Of a stretch of DNA of 64,000 nt, positions 57,015 through 64,000 are shown one piece after another. The notes beneath the pieces were generated by a model. It saw only the letters and a program-made list of their open reading frames with translations, was not told where the DNA came from and did no database searches. The DNA comes from CBDCGJ01 sp965216645 (lineage in GTDB: Bacteria; Pseudomonadota; Alphaproteobacteria; GCA-2731375). The stretch is from positions 1-64,000 of the forward strand of contig CBDCGJ010000042.1 in NCBI GenBank assembly GCA_965216645.1, given 5' to 3'. The position numbers and the translations under genes were made by a program. Positions within the stretch are counted from its first letter, which is position 1. Each line of letters starts with the position of its first letter.

Positions 57015-58199
57015 TTATACGAAAACAAGATCCGTCGATGTCAGGGCGACGTTCAGAAACGTCACCGAGGAACCATCGGCGAAGGTGAAGATCGTGTGCG
57101 CGCCGGCCATCGCGGTCGTCGTCGGCGCCGTATAGAACAGGGCAGCGTCGCTGCCTTTGGCGAAATCGGCCACCGTGTCGTCGCCGAAGCCGCCGGCAAA
57201 ATAGAACAGGTCTGCGCCGGTAATGCCCTCAAGGCTGTCGTTGCCGCGATTGCCGTGGATATGGTCGTTGCCGGCGGAGCCGACGATCGTGTCCTCGCCC
57301 TGACCGCCATAGATCGTATTGTGGCCGGAGCCGCCGCGCACGGACTCGTCGCCAAAGTTGCCGTAGATCAGATCGTCGCCCGCCAATCCGAAGATATGCT
57401 CGATCCCCTCTTGCGACGCCATCAGACCGGAGGCGTCCGGCGTCGGCGGTCCGTCGTTCTGACCGCCGTAAATGGTGTCCGCGACGGTGTCGCCCCAAAT
57501 CGAATCCGCGCCGACATTGCCGTAAATCAGACTGCCGCCCCAGACAATGATGGTATCGGCGCCGTCGCCGCCCCAAACCTGATTGTTGCCGCCAGCGTCG
57601 AGGATCAAGTCGTCGCCGCGATTGCCGTGCAGGATGTCGTCACCGGCACCACCGATGATCGTATCGGCGCCCTGACCGCCGAAAAGCGTGTCGGCGCCGG
57701 ATCCGCCCGAAATCGACTCGTCACCGAAATTGCCGTACACCAGATCGTCGCCGGACAACGCGACGATCGTTTCCACGCCCTCTTGCGCGGCCATAAGCCC
57801 CGAGGCGTCGGGTGTCGGCGGGCCGTTGTTCTGACCGCCATAGAGGGTGTCGCTGCCGGTACCGCCCCAGATCGAATCCGCGCCGACATTGCCATAAATC
57901 AGGTTCATGCCGCCGGTGCCGTATATCGAATCGACACCATCCCCGCCCCACAGCGTATCGTTGCCGCCCCAACCGGTTATGAGATCGTTTCCGGCGTCGC
58001 CGAACAACAGGTCGTCACCGGTGGAACCATGCAGAGTATCGTCACCGCTGCCGCCGAAAATCGTGTCGTTGCCGAGGCCACCGACGCAACTGTCGTCACC
58101 TCCGACCATGAGTACGGAGTCGTTTCCAGTCAAGGCGCTGATGGTCTCCGGTCCATCTGTGCCGATGCAGGTATCGTCGCCAGGTGTCGGTATGGTCAT
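57015..58199 (-). CDS. RTX-type calcium-binding protein C
   Basis: 394 residues from ATG 58199 (GGGAGG 8 bases upstream). Begins 'MTIPTPGDDTCIGTDGPETI' like B. Two blocks 'YGGQNNGPPTPDASGLMA' and 'YGGQNDGPPTPDASGLMA', spaced about 120 residues apart. Ends with 'FYFAGGFGDDTVADF', 'TMAGAHTIFTFADGSS' and 'TSTDLVFV'. It shares this tail with A more than with B. Confidence 0.9.
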   Translation of the reverse strand: MTIPTPGDDTCIGTDGPETISALTGNDSVLMVGGDDSCVGGLGNDTIFGGSGDDTLHGSTGDDLLFGDAGNDLITGWGGNDTLWGGDGVDSIYGTGGMNLIYGNVGADSIWGGTGSDTLYGGQNNGPPTPDASGLMAAQEGVETIVALSGDDLVYGNFGDESISGGSGADTLFGGQGADTIIGGAGDDILHGNRGDDLILDAGGNNQVWGGDGADTIIVWGGSLIYGNVGADSIWGDTVADTIYGGQNDGPPTPDASGLMASQEGIEHIFGLAGDDLIYGNFGDESVRGGSGHNTIYGGQGEDTIVGSAGNDHIHGNRGNDSLEGITGADLFYFAGGFGDDTVADFAKGSDAALFYTAPTTTAMAGAHTIFTFADGSSVTFLNVALTSTDLVFV

Positions 58200-58633
58200 A
58201 CGAGATCCTCCCAATCGAAAAGATCGGCCAGCCGCTGGATACGGCGGGGCGAAAATTCCATGTCTTCTGCGATCCCGGGCACATAGTGAAAACGGCGGTC
58301 AAACGTTGAAAATGGTTCGCCGTACAGTCTTATATTGAAAGAGTAGGCCGATTGTCACAAGTCGCGCAACATCTTCGTCTTACGAAATGACGTATCGGCC
58401 CAATATTCGTGAATAAATATTATGGGTCAAATTGGTTCAGATTGACTTGATCGAAGTTTTTATGCGAATTCGTCCGCTTTTTACTGTGACGTTACAACGA
58501 GCCCTTCCCTCAAAGGGACAGTTCGACCACTTCCCCCCAACCCGAGATTGCTGGCGTCGCCGGGATCGAGGAACAGGGCCGGGTCCTGGACCCGCCGTCT
58601 GAGCTCCGGCCTGTGCCGCTGACCGGTGCGGTA
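58200..58633. other. intergenic stretch with no recognised gene
   Basis: Between RTX C (leftward) and the MarR pseudogene. 58360-58500 is relatively AT-rich and may hold the RTX C promoter. Some short open frames in 58500-58630 show no family motif. Confidence 0.45.
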
Positions 58634-58863
58634 TTACTTATCGTCGGGCAGTCCGATGAAGCTGAGGACGAGGAGTTCGAAGCGGTCGAGATGGATATCC
58701 GCCGCCAATTTGCTGATGGTCGGCGACTTCAAACGCCAAATCGCGTTGAGTTGAGAAAACTGCGTAATGCTCAGCACGGATGGTGCCAGCGCACGTCGTA
58801 AAGCCGCACCACCGCCTGCCCGCCGCGTCGCAGTTTGATGCCGATGCAAATCGTGTCAGTCAT
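58634..58863 (-). pseudogene. MarR-family regulator remnant
   Basis: From ATG 58863 one frame reads 'MTDTICIGIKLRRGGQAVVR' then 'LYDVRWHH' and stops; the continuation is in another frame: 'VLSITQFSQLNAIWRLKSPT' and 'ISKLAADIHLDRFEL'. Together these match the N-terminal half of MarR regulators of the type 'SITQFSLLNAL..SELA..MDRTTL'. The recognition helix C-terminal part and wing are lost. Confidence 0.6.
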
Positions 58864-58936
58864 TAAACGTATACACCCGCATTTACAGGTACCGTCAAAT
58901 CGTCGAGCGACATAGATTACTCCAGCGATCAATCGA

Positions 58937-59392
58937 ATGAAATCAAGGTGCCAGCCATGCATAAATCGAGACCGTATTTTGATAGTCGATAAAGCTTGCC
59001 CGATTGTTACGCGAGTTAAAGGAGACCAGCTGCATCTATTGATGCTCCGCCATCCTCTTGCGGGTGTTCAATTGGTAAAGGGCACGGTAGAGCCAGGTGA
59101 GCAACCCGAAACCGCCGCGTTACGGGAACTTTGGGAAGAAGCGGGAATTTCGAATGCCGTTATTGCCGGGTATTTGGGTGCTTCGTTCAATATTGCCGCA
59201 GATCAGCGGTGGTTTTTCTATCGATGTAGGTCGCCATCGCTGCCGGACGCATGGACTCATAAGACAGTGGATGACGAAGGGCACGTATTCGAGTTCTTCT
59301 GGAAGCCATTCGAGAATGTGTACAACGAAAACTGGAATCCAGTGTTCGCTCGTGCCGTCGCATTCGTAGGCCCGCGAATAACGGCCGTTTGA
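58937..59392 (+). CDS. Nudix hydrolase
   Basis: 151 residues. A complete Nudix box (G-x5-E-x7-REUxEExGU) is visible as 'GTVEPGEQPETAAL' followed by 'RELWEEAGI', at residues ~49-71. It hydrolyses a nucleoside diphosphate linked to another moiety; substrate unknown. Start at ATG 58937 is uncertain, a later one being possible. Confidence 0.9.
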   Translation: MKSRCQPCINRDRILIVDKACPIVTRVKGDQLHLLMLRHPLAGVQLVKGTVEPGEQPETAALRELWEEAGISNAVIAGYLGASFNIAADQRWFFYRCRSPSLPDAWTHKTVDDEGHVFEFFWKPFENVYNENWNPVFARAVAFVGPRITAV

Positions 59393-59435
59393 CCAAAAGG
59401 TGGCGCAACAAAGCCGCGCCGGGCCGCAAAAGAGA

Positions 59436-61715
59436 CTACAATTCCCCGCCGTCGCGCTCGTCGAGCGCCTGCAGCAGTTTCGGCGGCGAGATCGGCAGTT
59501 CCCGCATACGCCGGCCAACCGCATCGGCGACGGCGTTGGCGACGCAGGCCATGGTTGGGCAGATGCTGGCTTCGCCGACGCCTTTGACGCCGAAGGGGTG
59601 GTTCGGGTTCGGAACCTCGACCACCCGGGTCTCGATCATCGGCAGGTCGGAGCAGACCGGCATGCGGTAGTCGAGGAAGCCGGGATTCTCCATATGGCCC
59701 TCGGCATCGTAGATATACTCCTCGTTCAAGGCCCAACCGACGCCTTGCGCCACGGCGCCTTGCATCTGACCTTCCACATAGCCCGGATGGATCGCTGTGC
59801 CCGCGTCCTGGGACACCACGAAGCGCAGAATTGTTACTTTCCCGGTATCCGGATCGACTTCGACATCGCAGTACTGACTGGAGAAGCCGGGCGCCTGGCC
59901 GCCTGCGGCAACGGAATTGGAACTGCCGATGGGCCCGCCGGTGGCGGCGGCCTTGGCGGCCAACTCCTTGAGGCTAAGCGGCTCGAATTCGCCCACATTG
60001 CTGCTTGCCGGCTTGGCGTGGCCGTCTTCCCATTCGACGCCGTCGGGATCGACGCCCCAAATCTTGGCGGCGCGCTCCTTCAAATCGTTGATCACTTTCT
60101 CGCAGGCGCCGATCACGGCAAGGCCGCTGGCGTAGGTGACGCGGCTGCCGCCTGTAACATGGGTATAGGGTACACTGGTGGTGTCGTTCACGGTGGCGCG
60201 GACTTGATCGTAGGGGACGCCGAAGGTCTCCGCCGCCATCAGTGCCATGGAGGCGCGGGAACCGCCGACATCGGGACTGCCCGTTGCGACCGACACGGTG
60301 CCATCGCCGTTGACATAGACTGTTGCGCCCGACTCGCCGGCGCCGTTGAACCAATAGCCCGACGCGAAGCCGCGGCCCTGGTTTGGGCCCAGCGGCGCCT
60401 TGTAGCCGGGATCGTCGAGCAGCACTTGGACGGTTTCGCTAAAGCCCTCATGGCTCATCTTACCGCCGCCCAGCATATCGCCGCCGGTATGAATGGCGTT
60501 CTTGAGGCGCAGCTCGGCTGCGTCCATACCCAGCTCCTTGGCCAGGATGTCGACCGTACTCTCCACCGCGAAATTGGAGATCGGCGACCCCGGGGCCCGG
60601 TAAGCGGCGGTTTTCGGCCGGTTCGAGACCACGTCATAACCGGTGGTCTGCTGGTTCGGGATGTCATACATGGCGAAAGCGCAGAGGCAGCCGTTCATCA
60701 CCGGAGAGGTGGGGAAGGCGCCGGCCTGATATTTGAACTCGCCTTCCGCCGCGACGATGCGGCCGTCCTTCATGGCGCCGAGCTTGACCCGCAGCGCCGA
60801 ACCGCTGGTCGGACCGGAGCCAAGGAAGACTTCCTGTCGGGTCATTGCGACCTTCACCGGCAGGCTGGTCTTGCGCGACAGCACCACCGCCACCGGTTCC
60901 ACATAGACCACGGTCTTGCCGCCGAAAGCGCCACCGATCTCCGCCGGGACGACCTTCAGGTCGTGTAAGTTCATGCCGACCAGTCGTGCCGTCAGATTGC
61001 GGACCACGAAATGACCCTGGCTGGCGCTCCACAATTCGACCTGTCCGTCCGGGTGATGCATGGCCAGGCAGGCATGAGGTTCTATATAGCCCTGATGAAC
61101 GGCGGCGGTGCGGTAATCCTTCTCCACCACCACTTCGGCTTCGGCGAAGCCGGCGTCGACGTCGCCTAGTTTAAAATTGATGTATTTTGAGATGTTCGAG
61201 GGGTTTTCCGGCGGTGGGTCCATGTCGCGGGTGATCATGTCCTCGAACAGCAATGGCGCGTCTGCTGCCATCGCGTCTTCCACGTCGATAACGTGAGGCA
61301 GTACTTCATAGTCGACGTCGATCAGCGCCAGCGCTTCGTCCGCCGTTTTCGCATCGATGGCGGCGACAGCCGCCACGGCGTGGCCTTCGTAGAGCGCTTT
61401 TTCCCGCGCCATGACGTTACGGGTGACATGCCAGAAATTCACCTGCAGCCGCGGCGGCCCGACATAGGCGAAGTCCTGGTCGGGAAAATCCGCGGACGTG
61501 CAGACCGCTTTCACGCCGGGCAGGGCTTCCGCCTTCGAGGTGTCGATGGACTTGATCCGGGCATGGGCATGGGGGCTGCGCAGAATCTTGCCGCACAGCA
61601 TGCCGGGCAGATTGTAGTCGTTGCCGAATTTCGCCTGGCCGGTCACCTTCGGCACGCCGTCGGGCCGAACCGGCGTGGTGCCCACCCACTTATAGGGCGT
61701 CTTCATTTCATTCAT
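59436..61715 (-). CDS. xanthine dehydrogenase-type molybdopterin-binding subunit
   Basis: 759 residues, the large catalytic subunit of the molybdenum hydroxylase family (XdhB/CoxL type). 'GQAKFGNDYNLPGMLCGKI' and 'ILRSPHAHARIKSIDTS' are the N-terminal a/b hammerhead; 'GGAFGGKTVVYVEPVA' and 'TAAYRAPGSP' are cofactor-binding; the catalytic Glu is in 'HPFGVKGVGEASICPTMA'. GAGGA precedes the ATG. The small [2Fe-2S] and FAD subunits are not adjacent in the window, so they may lie elsewhere. Substrate cannot be told. Confidence 0.93.
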   Translation of the reverse strand: MNEMKTPYKWVGTTPVRPDGVPKVTGQAKFGNDYNLPGMLCGKILRSPHAHARIKSIDTSKAEALPGVKAVCTSADFPDQDFAYVGPPRLQVNFWHVTRNVMAREKALYEGHAVAAVAAIDAKTADEALALIDVDYEVLPHVIDVEDAMAADAPLLFEDMITRDMDPPPENPSNISKYINFKLGDVDAGFAEAEVVVEKDYRTAAVHQGYIEPHACLAMHHPDGQVELWSASQGHFVVRNLTARLVGMNLHDLKVVPAEIGGAFGGKTVVYVEPVAVVLSRKTSLPVKVAMTRQEVFLGSGPTSGSALRVKLGAMKDGRIVAAEGEFKYQAGAFPTSPVMNGCLCAFAMYDIPNQQTTGYDVVSNRPKTAAYRAPGSPISNFAVESTVDILAKELGMDAAELRLKNAIHTGGDMLGGGKMSHEGFSETVQVLLDDPGYKAPLGPNQGRGFASGYWFNGAGESGATVYVNGDGTVSVATGSPDVGGSRASMALMAAETFGVPYDQVRATVNDTTSVPYTHVTGGSRVTYASGLAVIGACEKVINDLKERAAKIWGVDPDGVEWEDGHAKPASSNVGEFEPLSLKELAAKAAATGGPIGSSNSVAAGGQAPGFSSQYCDVEVDPDTGKVTILRFVVSQDAGTAIHPGYVEGQMQGAVAQGVGWALNEEYIYDAEGHMENPGFLDYRMPVCSDLPMIETRVVEVPNPNHPFGVKGVGEASICPTMACVANAVADAVGRRMRELPISPPKLLQALDERDGGEL

Positions 61716-62120
61716 TCGGATTTTTCCTCGCGACTAGGACCCTTATATATTAGTGCGCATATTTTCACCGAGGCAAGCGGTCGCTCGGCAAACCAGGCTA
61801 GCGACGCCGGGAACAAGTCGTGTGGTTGGAGCCGAGCGCTCGGAAATCAGCGTCAAATCGATGCGCGATCCTCAACTCTATCCGGTATTGGCAAAAAAAT
61901 GGCGATCGAACGCCATAATTCGGTATGCCACGCCATCGTCGCAGCGGATCAACACCATATCAGAACGATAAGGATCGCACGGACTTTGCCGCGGTCGCAT
62001 AGCGATCGACAGTGTCCGCACTGCATGGCGATTGAACCGGAACGCACGTCTCAACGACCGACAGAGAAGACGGTCGCGCAACTTGGCAACTTGCTTCGAC
62101 AGGAAATTGGAGAATTCATA
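61716..62120. other. divergent promoter region between the molybdopterin subunit and RTX D
   Basis: 405 bases without a gene. Contains a perfect 12-bp palindrome CCGAGCGCTCGG (61832-61843) and a hairpin 'atggcgatcgaacgccat' (~61901). GGAGAATTC lies before ATG 62121. No regulator can be named for these sites. Confidence 0.45.
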
Positions 62121-63251
62121 ATGGCATTCACGGCAGGCAACGACACATTTACCGGCACCGACGGCAGCGAAGCGGTCGGTGCGTTGTCCGGCGACGATCT
62201 GCTATTCATGGCCGGCGGCGACGATAATGTCAGCGCCGGCCCGGGCGACGACACCGTTTTCGGCAGCGAGGGCGACGATACCTTAGTCGCCGTTATGGGG
62301 CATCACTACATGGATGGCGGGCCGGGCGACGATCTGTTCATCGGTTTCAGCGCCAGCGGCACTTATATCGGCGGCGGCGGCCGGGACACCATTTCCGCAG
62401 TTTCGGGCTCCGACGTGATCTATGGCAACGAAGGTTTGGATGAGATCGACGGCGGCTTTGGTGACGACACCATCTACGGCGGTCAGAACGAAGGCCCTGC
62501 GACCCTAGATGCCAGCGGCGTCCTGCGCTTGATGCAGGGCGTCGAAACCATCGAAGGCAATCTGGGCGACGACCTGATCTACGGCAATTTCGGTGCAGAG
62601 ACGATCAGCGGTGGCTCGCAAATGGATACGATCTATGGTGGGCAAGGCAACGACACGGTCGACGGCGGCCTGCACGACGACTTGCTGCTGGGTAACCTCG
62701 GTTACGACAGCCTGATGGGCGGCGGTGGCTTCGACGTGATCTACGGCAATATCGGGCTCGATACCATCCAGGGTAATGCCAATGGCGATACGATTTACGG
62801 CGGCCAGAACGGCGGCGTGCTGACGCCGGACGCGAGCGGCGTGCTGCGCTATCAGGACGGTATCGAATATCTTTTTGGCGGCCTCGGTACCGACCTGATT
62901 TACGGCAATTTCGGCATTGAAGTGATCGAAGGCGGTCAGGCCAGCGACACGATCTATGGCGGTCAGGGCAGCGACACCCTGTACGGCGAGGGCGGCGCGG
63001 ACGAGATTCACGGCAACCGCGGCAACGACGATATCTATGGCGGCGGCGGCGCCGACACGCTCTTCTTCCTTGGCGACTTCGGCGACGACAACGTGATGGA
63101 TTTCACCACCGGAAGCGATGTCGCCATTGTGGGGACCGCCGTGGCCAGTACGGTCACCGCCGGCGGCGACACCACGTTCACCTTCGTCGACGGCAATTCG
63201 ATTACCTTCGCCGGCGTGATCCTCGATAGCGACGATTTGGTTTTTGCGTAA
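62121..63251 (+). CDS. RTX-type calcium-binding protein D
   Basis: 376 residues from ATG 62121 (GGAG upstream); the open frame continues far upstream but without repeats. Begins 'MAFTAGNDTFTGTDGSEAV'. Repeats such as 'GGDDNVSAGPGDDTVFGSEG'. Two blocks 'YGGQNEGPATLDASGVLR' and 'YGGQNGGVLTPDASGVLR', each followed by 'DLIYGNFG'. Tail: 'FFLGDFGDDNVMDFTTGSD', 'TFTFVDGNSITFAGV', 'DSDDLVFA'. Followed 24 bases later by RTX E in the same direction. Confidence 0.9.
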   Translation: MAFTAGNDTFTGTDGSEAVGALSGDDLLFMAGGDDNVSAGPGDDTVFGSEGDDTLVAVMGHHYMDGGPGDDLFIGFSASGTYIGGGGRDTISAVSGSDVIYGNEGLDEIDGGFGDDTIYGGQNEGPATLDASGVLRLMQGVETIEGNLGDDLIYGNFGAETISGGSQMDTIYGGQGNDTVDGGLHDDLLLGNLGYDSLMGGGGFDVIYGNIGLDTIQGNANGDTIYGGQNGGVLTPDASGVLRYQDGIEYLFGGLGTDLIYGNFGIEVIEGGQASDTIYGGQGSDTLYGEGGADEIHGNRGNDDIYGGGGADTLFFLGDFGDDNVMDFTTGSDVAIVGTAVASTVTAGGDTTFTFVDGNSITFAGVILDSDDLVFA

Positions 63252-63275
63252 GGCATTCATTAACGGAGAAAGCTC

Positions 63276-64000
63276 ATGCAGACGACACTTTCGACAGGCG
63301 ATGACATATTCAATGGAACTATTGGAAATGACACAGTTCTTGCGCTGTCAGGCGACGACGAGGTTGCTGGATACAGCGGCCAAGATTCCCTCTTAGGTGG
63401 TGATGGGGTGGATACGTTATGGGGTGATTTTCAACCTTTCATCGTCCTCATCGCACCACCCGTCAATCCCGAGGACACGCTGCTCGGTGGTGCGGGAAAC
63501 GATGTCGTCTCCGGTGGGTATGGCGAAGACCTGCTGTACGGCAATCTGGGTCTCGACAGTTTGATCGGCGGTAGTGGAGCGGATACGCTCTATGGCGGTC
63601 AGAACAATGGCCCCGCGACGCCGGATGCAAGTGGCGTCTTGCGGAATATGGAAGGCGTCGAGACACTCTTCGGTAATCACGGCGATGATTTGATATACGG
63701 TAACTTCGGCGCCGAGATCGTCTATGGTGGTGCCGACGACGACACGATCTATGGCGGCCAGGGCGCGGATACGTTGCTTGGTGGTTCCGGTCATGACGTG
63801 ATTTTCGGCAATCTCGGCCAGGACAGCATATTGGGCGATACCGGCAACGATCTCATCTACGGCAATGTCGGGGCCGACACGATCCGCGGCAACGAAAATC
63901 AAGACACCATCTATGGCGGTCAGAATGACGGCCCGCCGACACCGGATGCGAGCGGCGTGCTGCGCAGTCAGGAAGGTATCGAGTATCTCTATGGCGGCCT
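63276..64000 (+). CDS. RTX-type calcium-binding protein E (partial, runs off the window)
   Basis: ATG 63276 with ACGGAGAA 5-9 bases upstream; the frame is open to the window end (241 codons). Begins 'MQTTLSTGDDIFNGTIGND'. It has one insertion among the first repeats ('GDFQPFIVLIAPPVNPED') not seen in relatives. Two blocks are present: 'YGGQNNGPATPDASGVLR' and 'YGGQNDGPPTPDASGVLR'. The secretion-type tail lies outside. Confidence 0.9.
   Translation, partial: MQTTLSTGDDIFNGTIGNDTVLALSGDDEVAGYSGQDSLLGGDGVDTLWGDFQPFIVLIAPPVNPEDTLLGGAGNDVVSGGYGEDLLYGNLGLDSLIGGSGADTLYGGQNNGPATPDASGVLRNMEGVETLFGNHGDDLIYGNFGAEIVYGGADDDTIYGGQGADTLLGGSGHDVIFGNLGQDSILGDTGNDLIYGNVGADTIRGNENQDTIYGGQNDGPPTPDASGVLRSQEGIEYLYGG

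Noticed and set aside
61832..61843. Perfect 12-bp palindrome CCGAGCGCTCGG as a quorum-sensing box
   Set aside because: Sequence does not resemble known lux-type boxes and there is no LuxR gene nearby; kept only as a note in the intergenic entry.
61293..62120. N-terminal extension of RTX D (open frame from 61293)
   Set aside because: The upstream residues overlap the molybdopterin subunit gene antisense and lack similarity; ATG 62121 has a good ribosome-binding site and aligns with the start of relatives.
54037..64000. Tandem DNA repeats that might be taken for a CRISPR array
   Set aside because: The repeats are in frame, vary in length and sequence, encode GGxGxD motifs, and have no unique spacers of constant size.
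55908..64000. Long open frames antisense to the RTX genes (for example plus-strand 57096-58286 and minus-strand 62505-63260)
   Set aside because: They result from the regular codon pattern of GGxGxD repeats; products are low-complexity Ala/Val/Ile/Asp strings without family motifs or ribosome-binding sites.

Overview
The window looks like part of the chromosome of a marine or aquatic alphaproteobacterium, probably Rhodospirillales-like. Evidence: high GC in the core genes; a complete SUF-type Fe-S operon in the order regulator-sufB-C-D-S-U-T-A; isocitrate lyase divergent from a RamB/ScfR-type regulator with an IrrE-like domain; a NaChBac/NavAb-type voltage-gated sodium channel; and several interspersed palindromic repeats flanked by 'gtcattccgg' and 'ccggcatgacg'. 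No rRNA, tRNA or CRISPR array was seen.

Layout. 1-3600: end of an IS256-type transposase, a frameshifted CadC-like regulator (winged helix, TolB-like, TPR), a small secreted protein cut by a MITE-like IS5 remnant, and a repeat. 3630-7840: glyoxylate-bypass isocitrate lyase, its divergent regulator, a secreted protein and xanthine phosphoribosyltransferase. 7833-10829: a frameshifted diacid-sensor/PAS/class III cyclase and a lipid kinase. 10842-17422: the SUF operon, transcribed leftward, with ATGA/TGATG overlaps between most cistrons but single-base insertions in sufB and its Rrf2 regulator. 17700-19733: a parDE module, then an AT-rich island with a TIR-like protein and a membrane-anchored partner (candidate defence pair). 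20378-22063: proteins of unknown function. 22092-26868: four insertion sequences nearly back to back (IS630, IS110/IS1111, IS630, IS5). 26928-29092: an AHL-lactonase-like gene split by another IS1111-type element. 29200-52366: ordinary accessory and housekeeping genes: histidine kinase, PA14 protein, flavin reductase, sodium channel, GNAT, three PilZ paralogues around an orphan ABC permease, GST, YbjQ, TPR protein, a 1031-aa SAM/cyclase/AAA protein, Crp regulator, MazG-like protein, PlsC plus LplT-like transporter, and an amidase.

52968-64000 is the most distinctive region: five open RTX-type genes (the last cut by the window edge) and one decayed copy, in both orientations, interleaved with unrelated or broken genes (sulfatase fragment, GNAT, MarR pseudogene, Nudix hydrolase, xanthine dehydrogenase-type subunit). 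All RTX copies share a recurring block around YGGQNxGPPTPDASG, exactly two per open gene, and the complete ones share a C-terminal tail ending DLVFV/DLVFA/DLVIA. This looks like an expanding family of small secreted calcium-binding beta-roll proteins.

Reading-frame caution: at least six single-base frame errors fall in otherwise well-conserved genes, several in short homopolymers. Those in the presumably essential suf genes suggest sequencing error; the regulator and cyclase breaks could be error or real.
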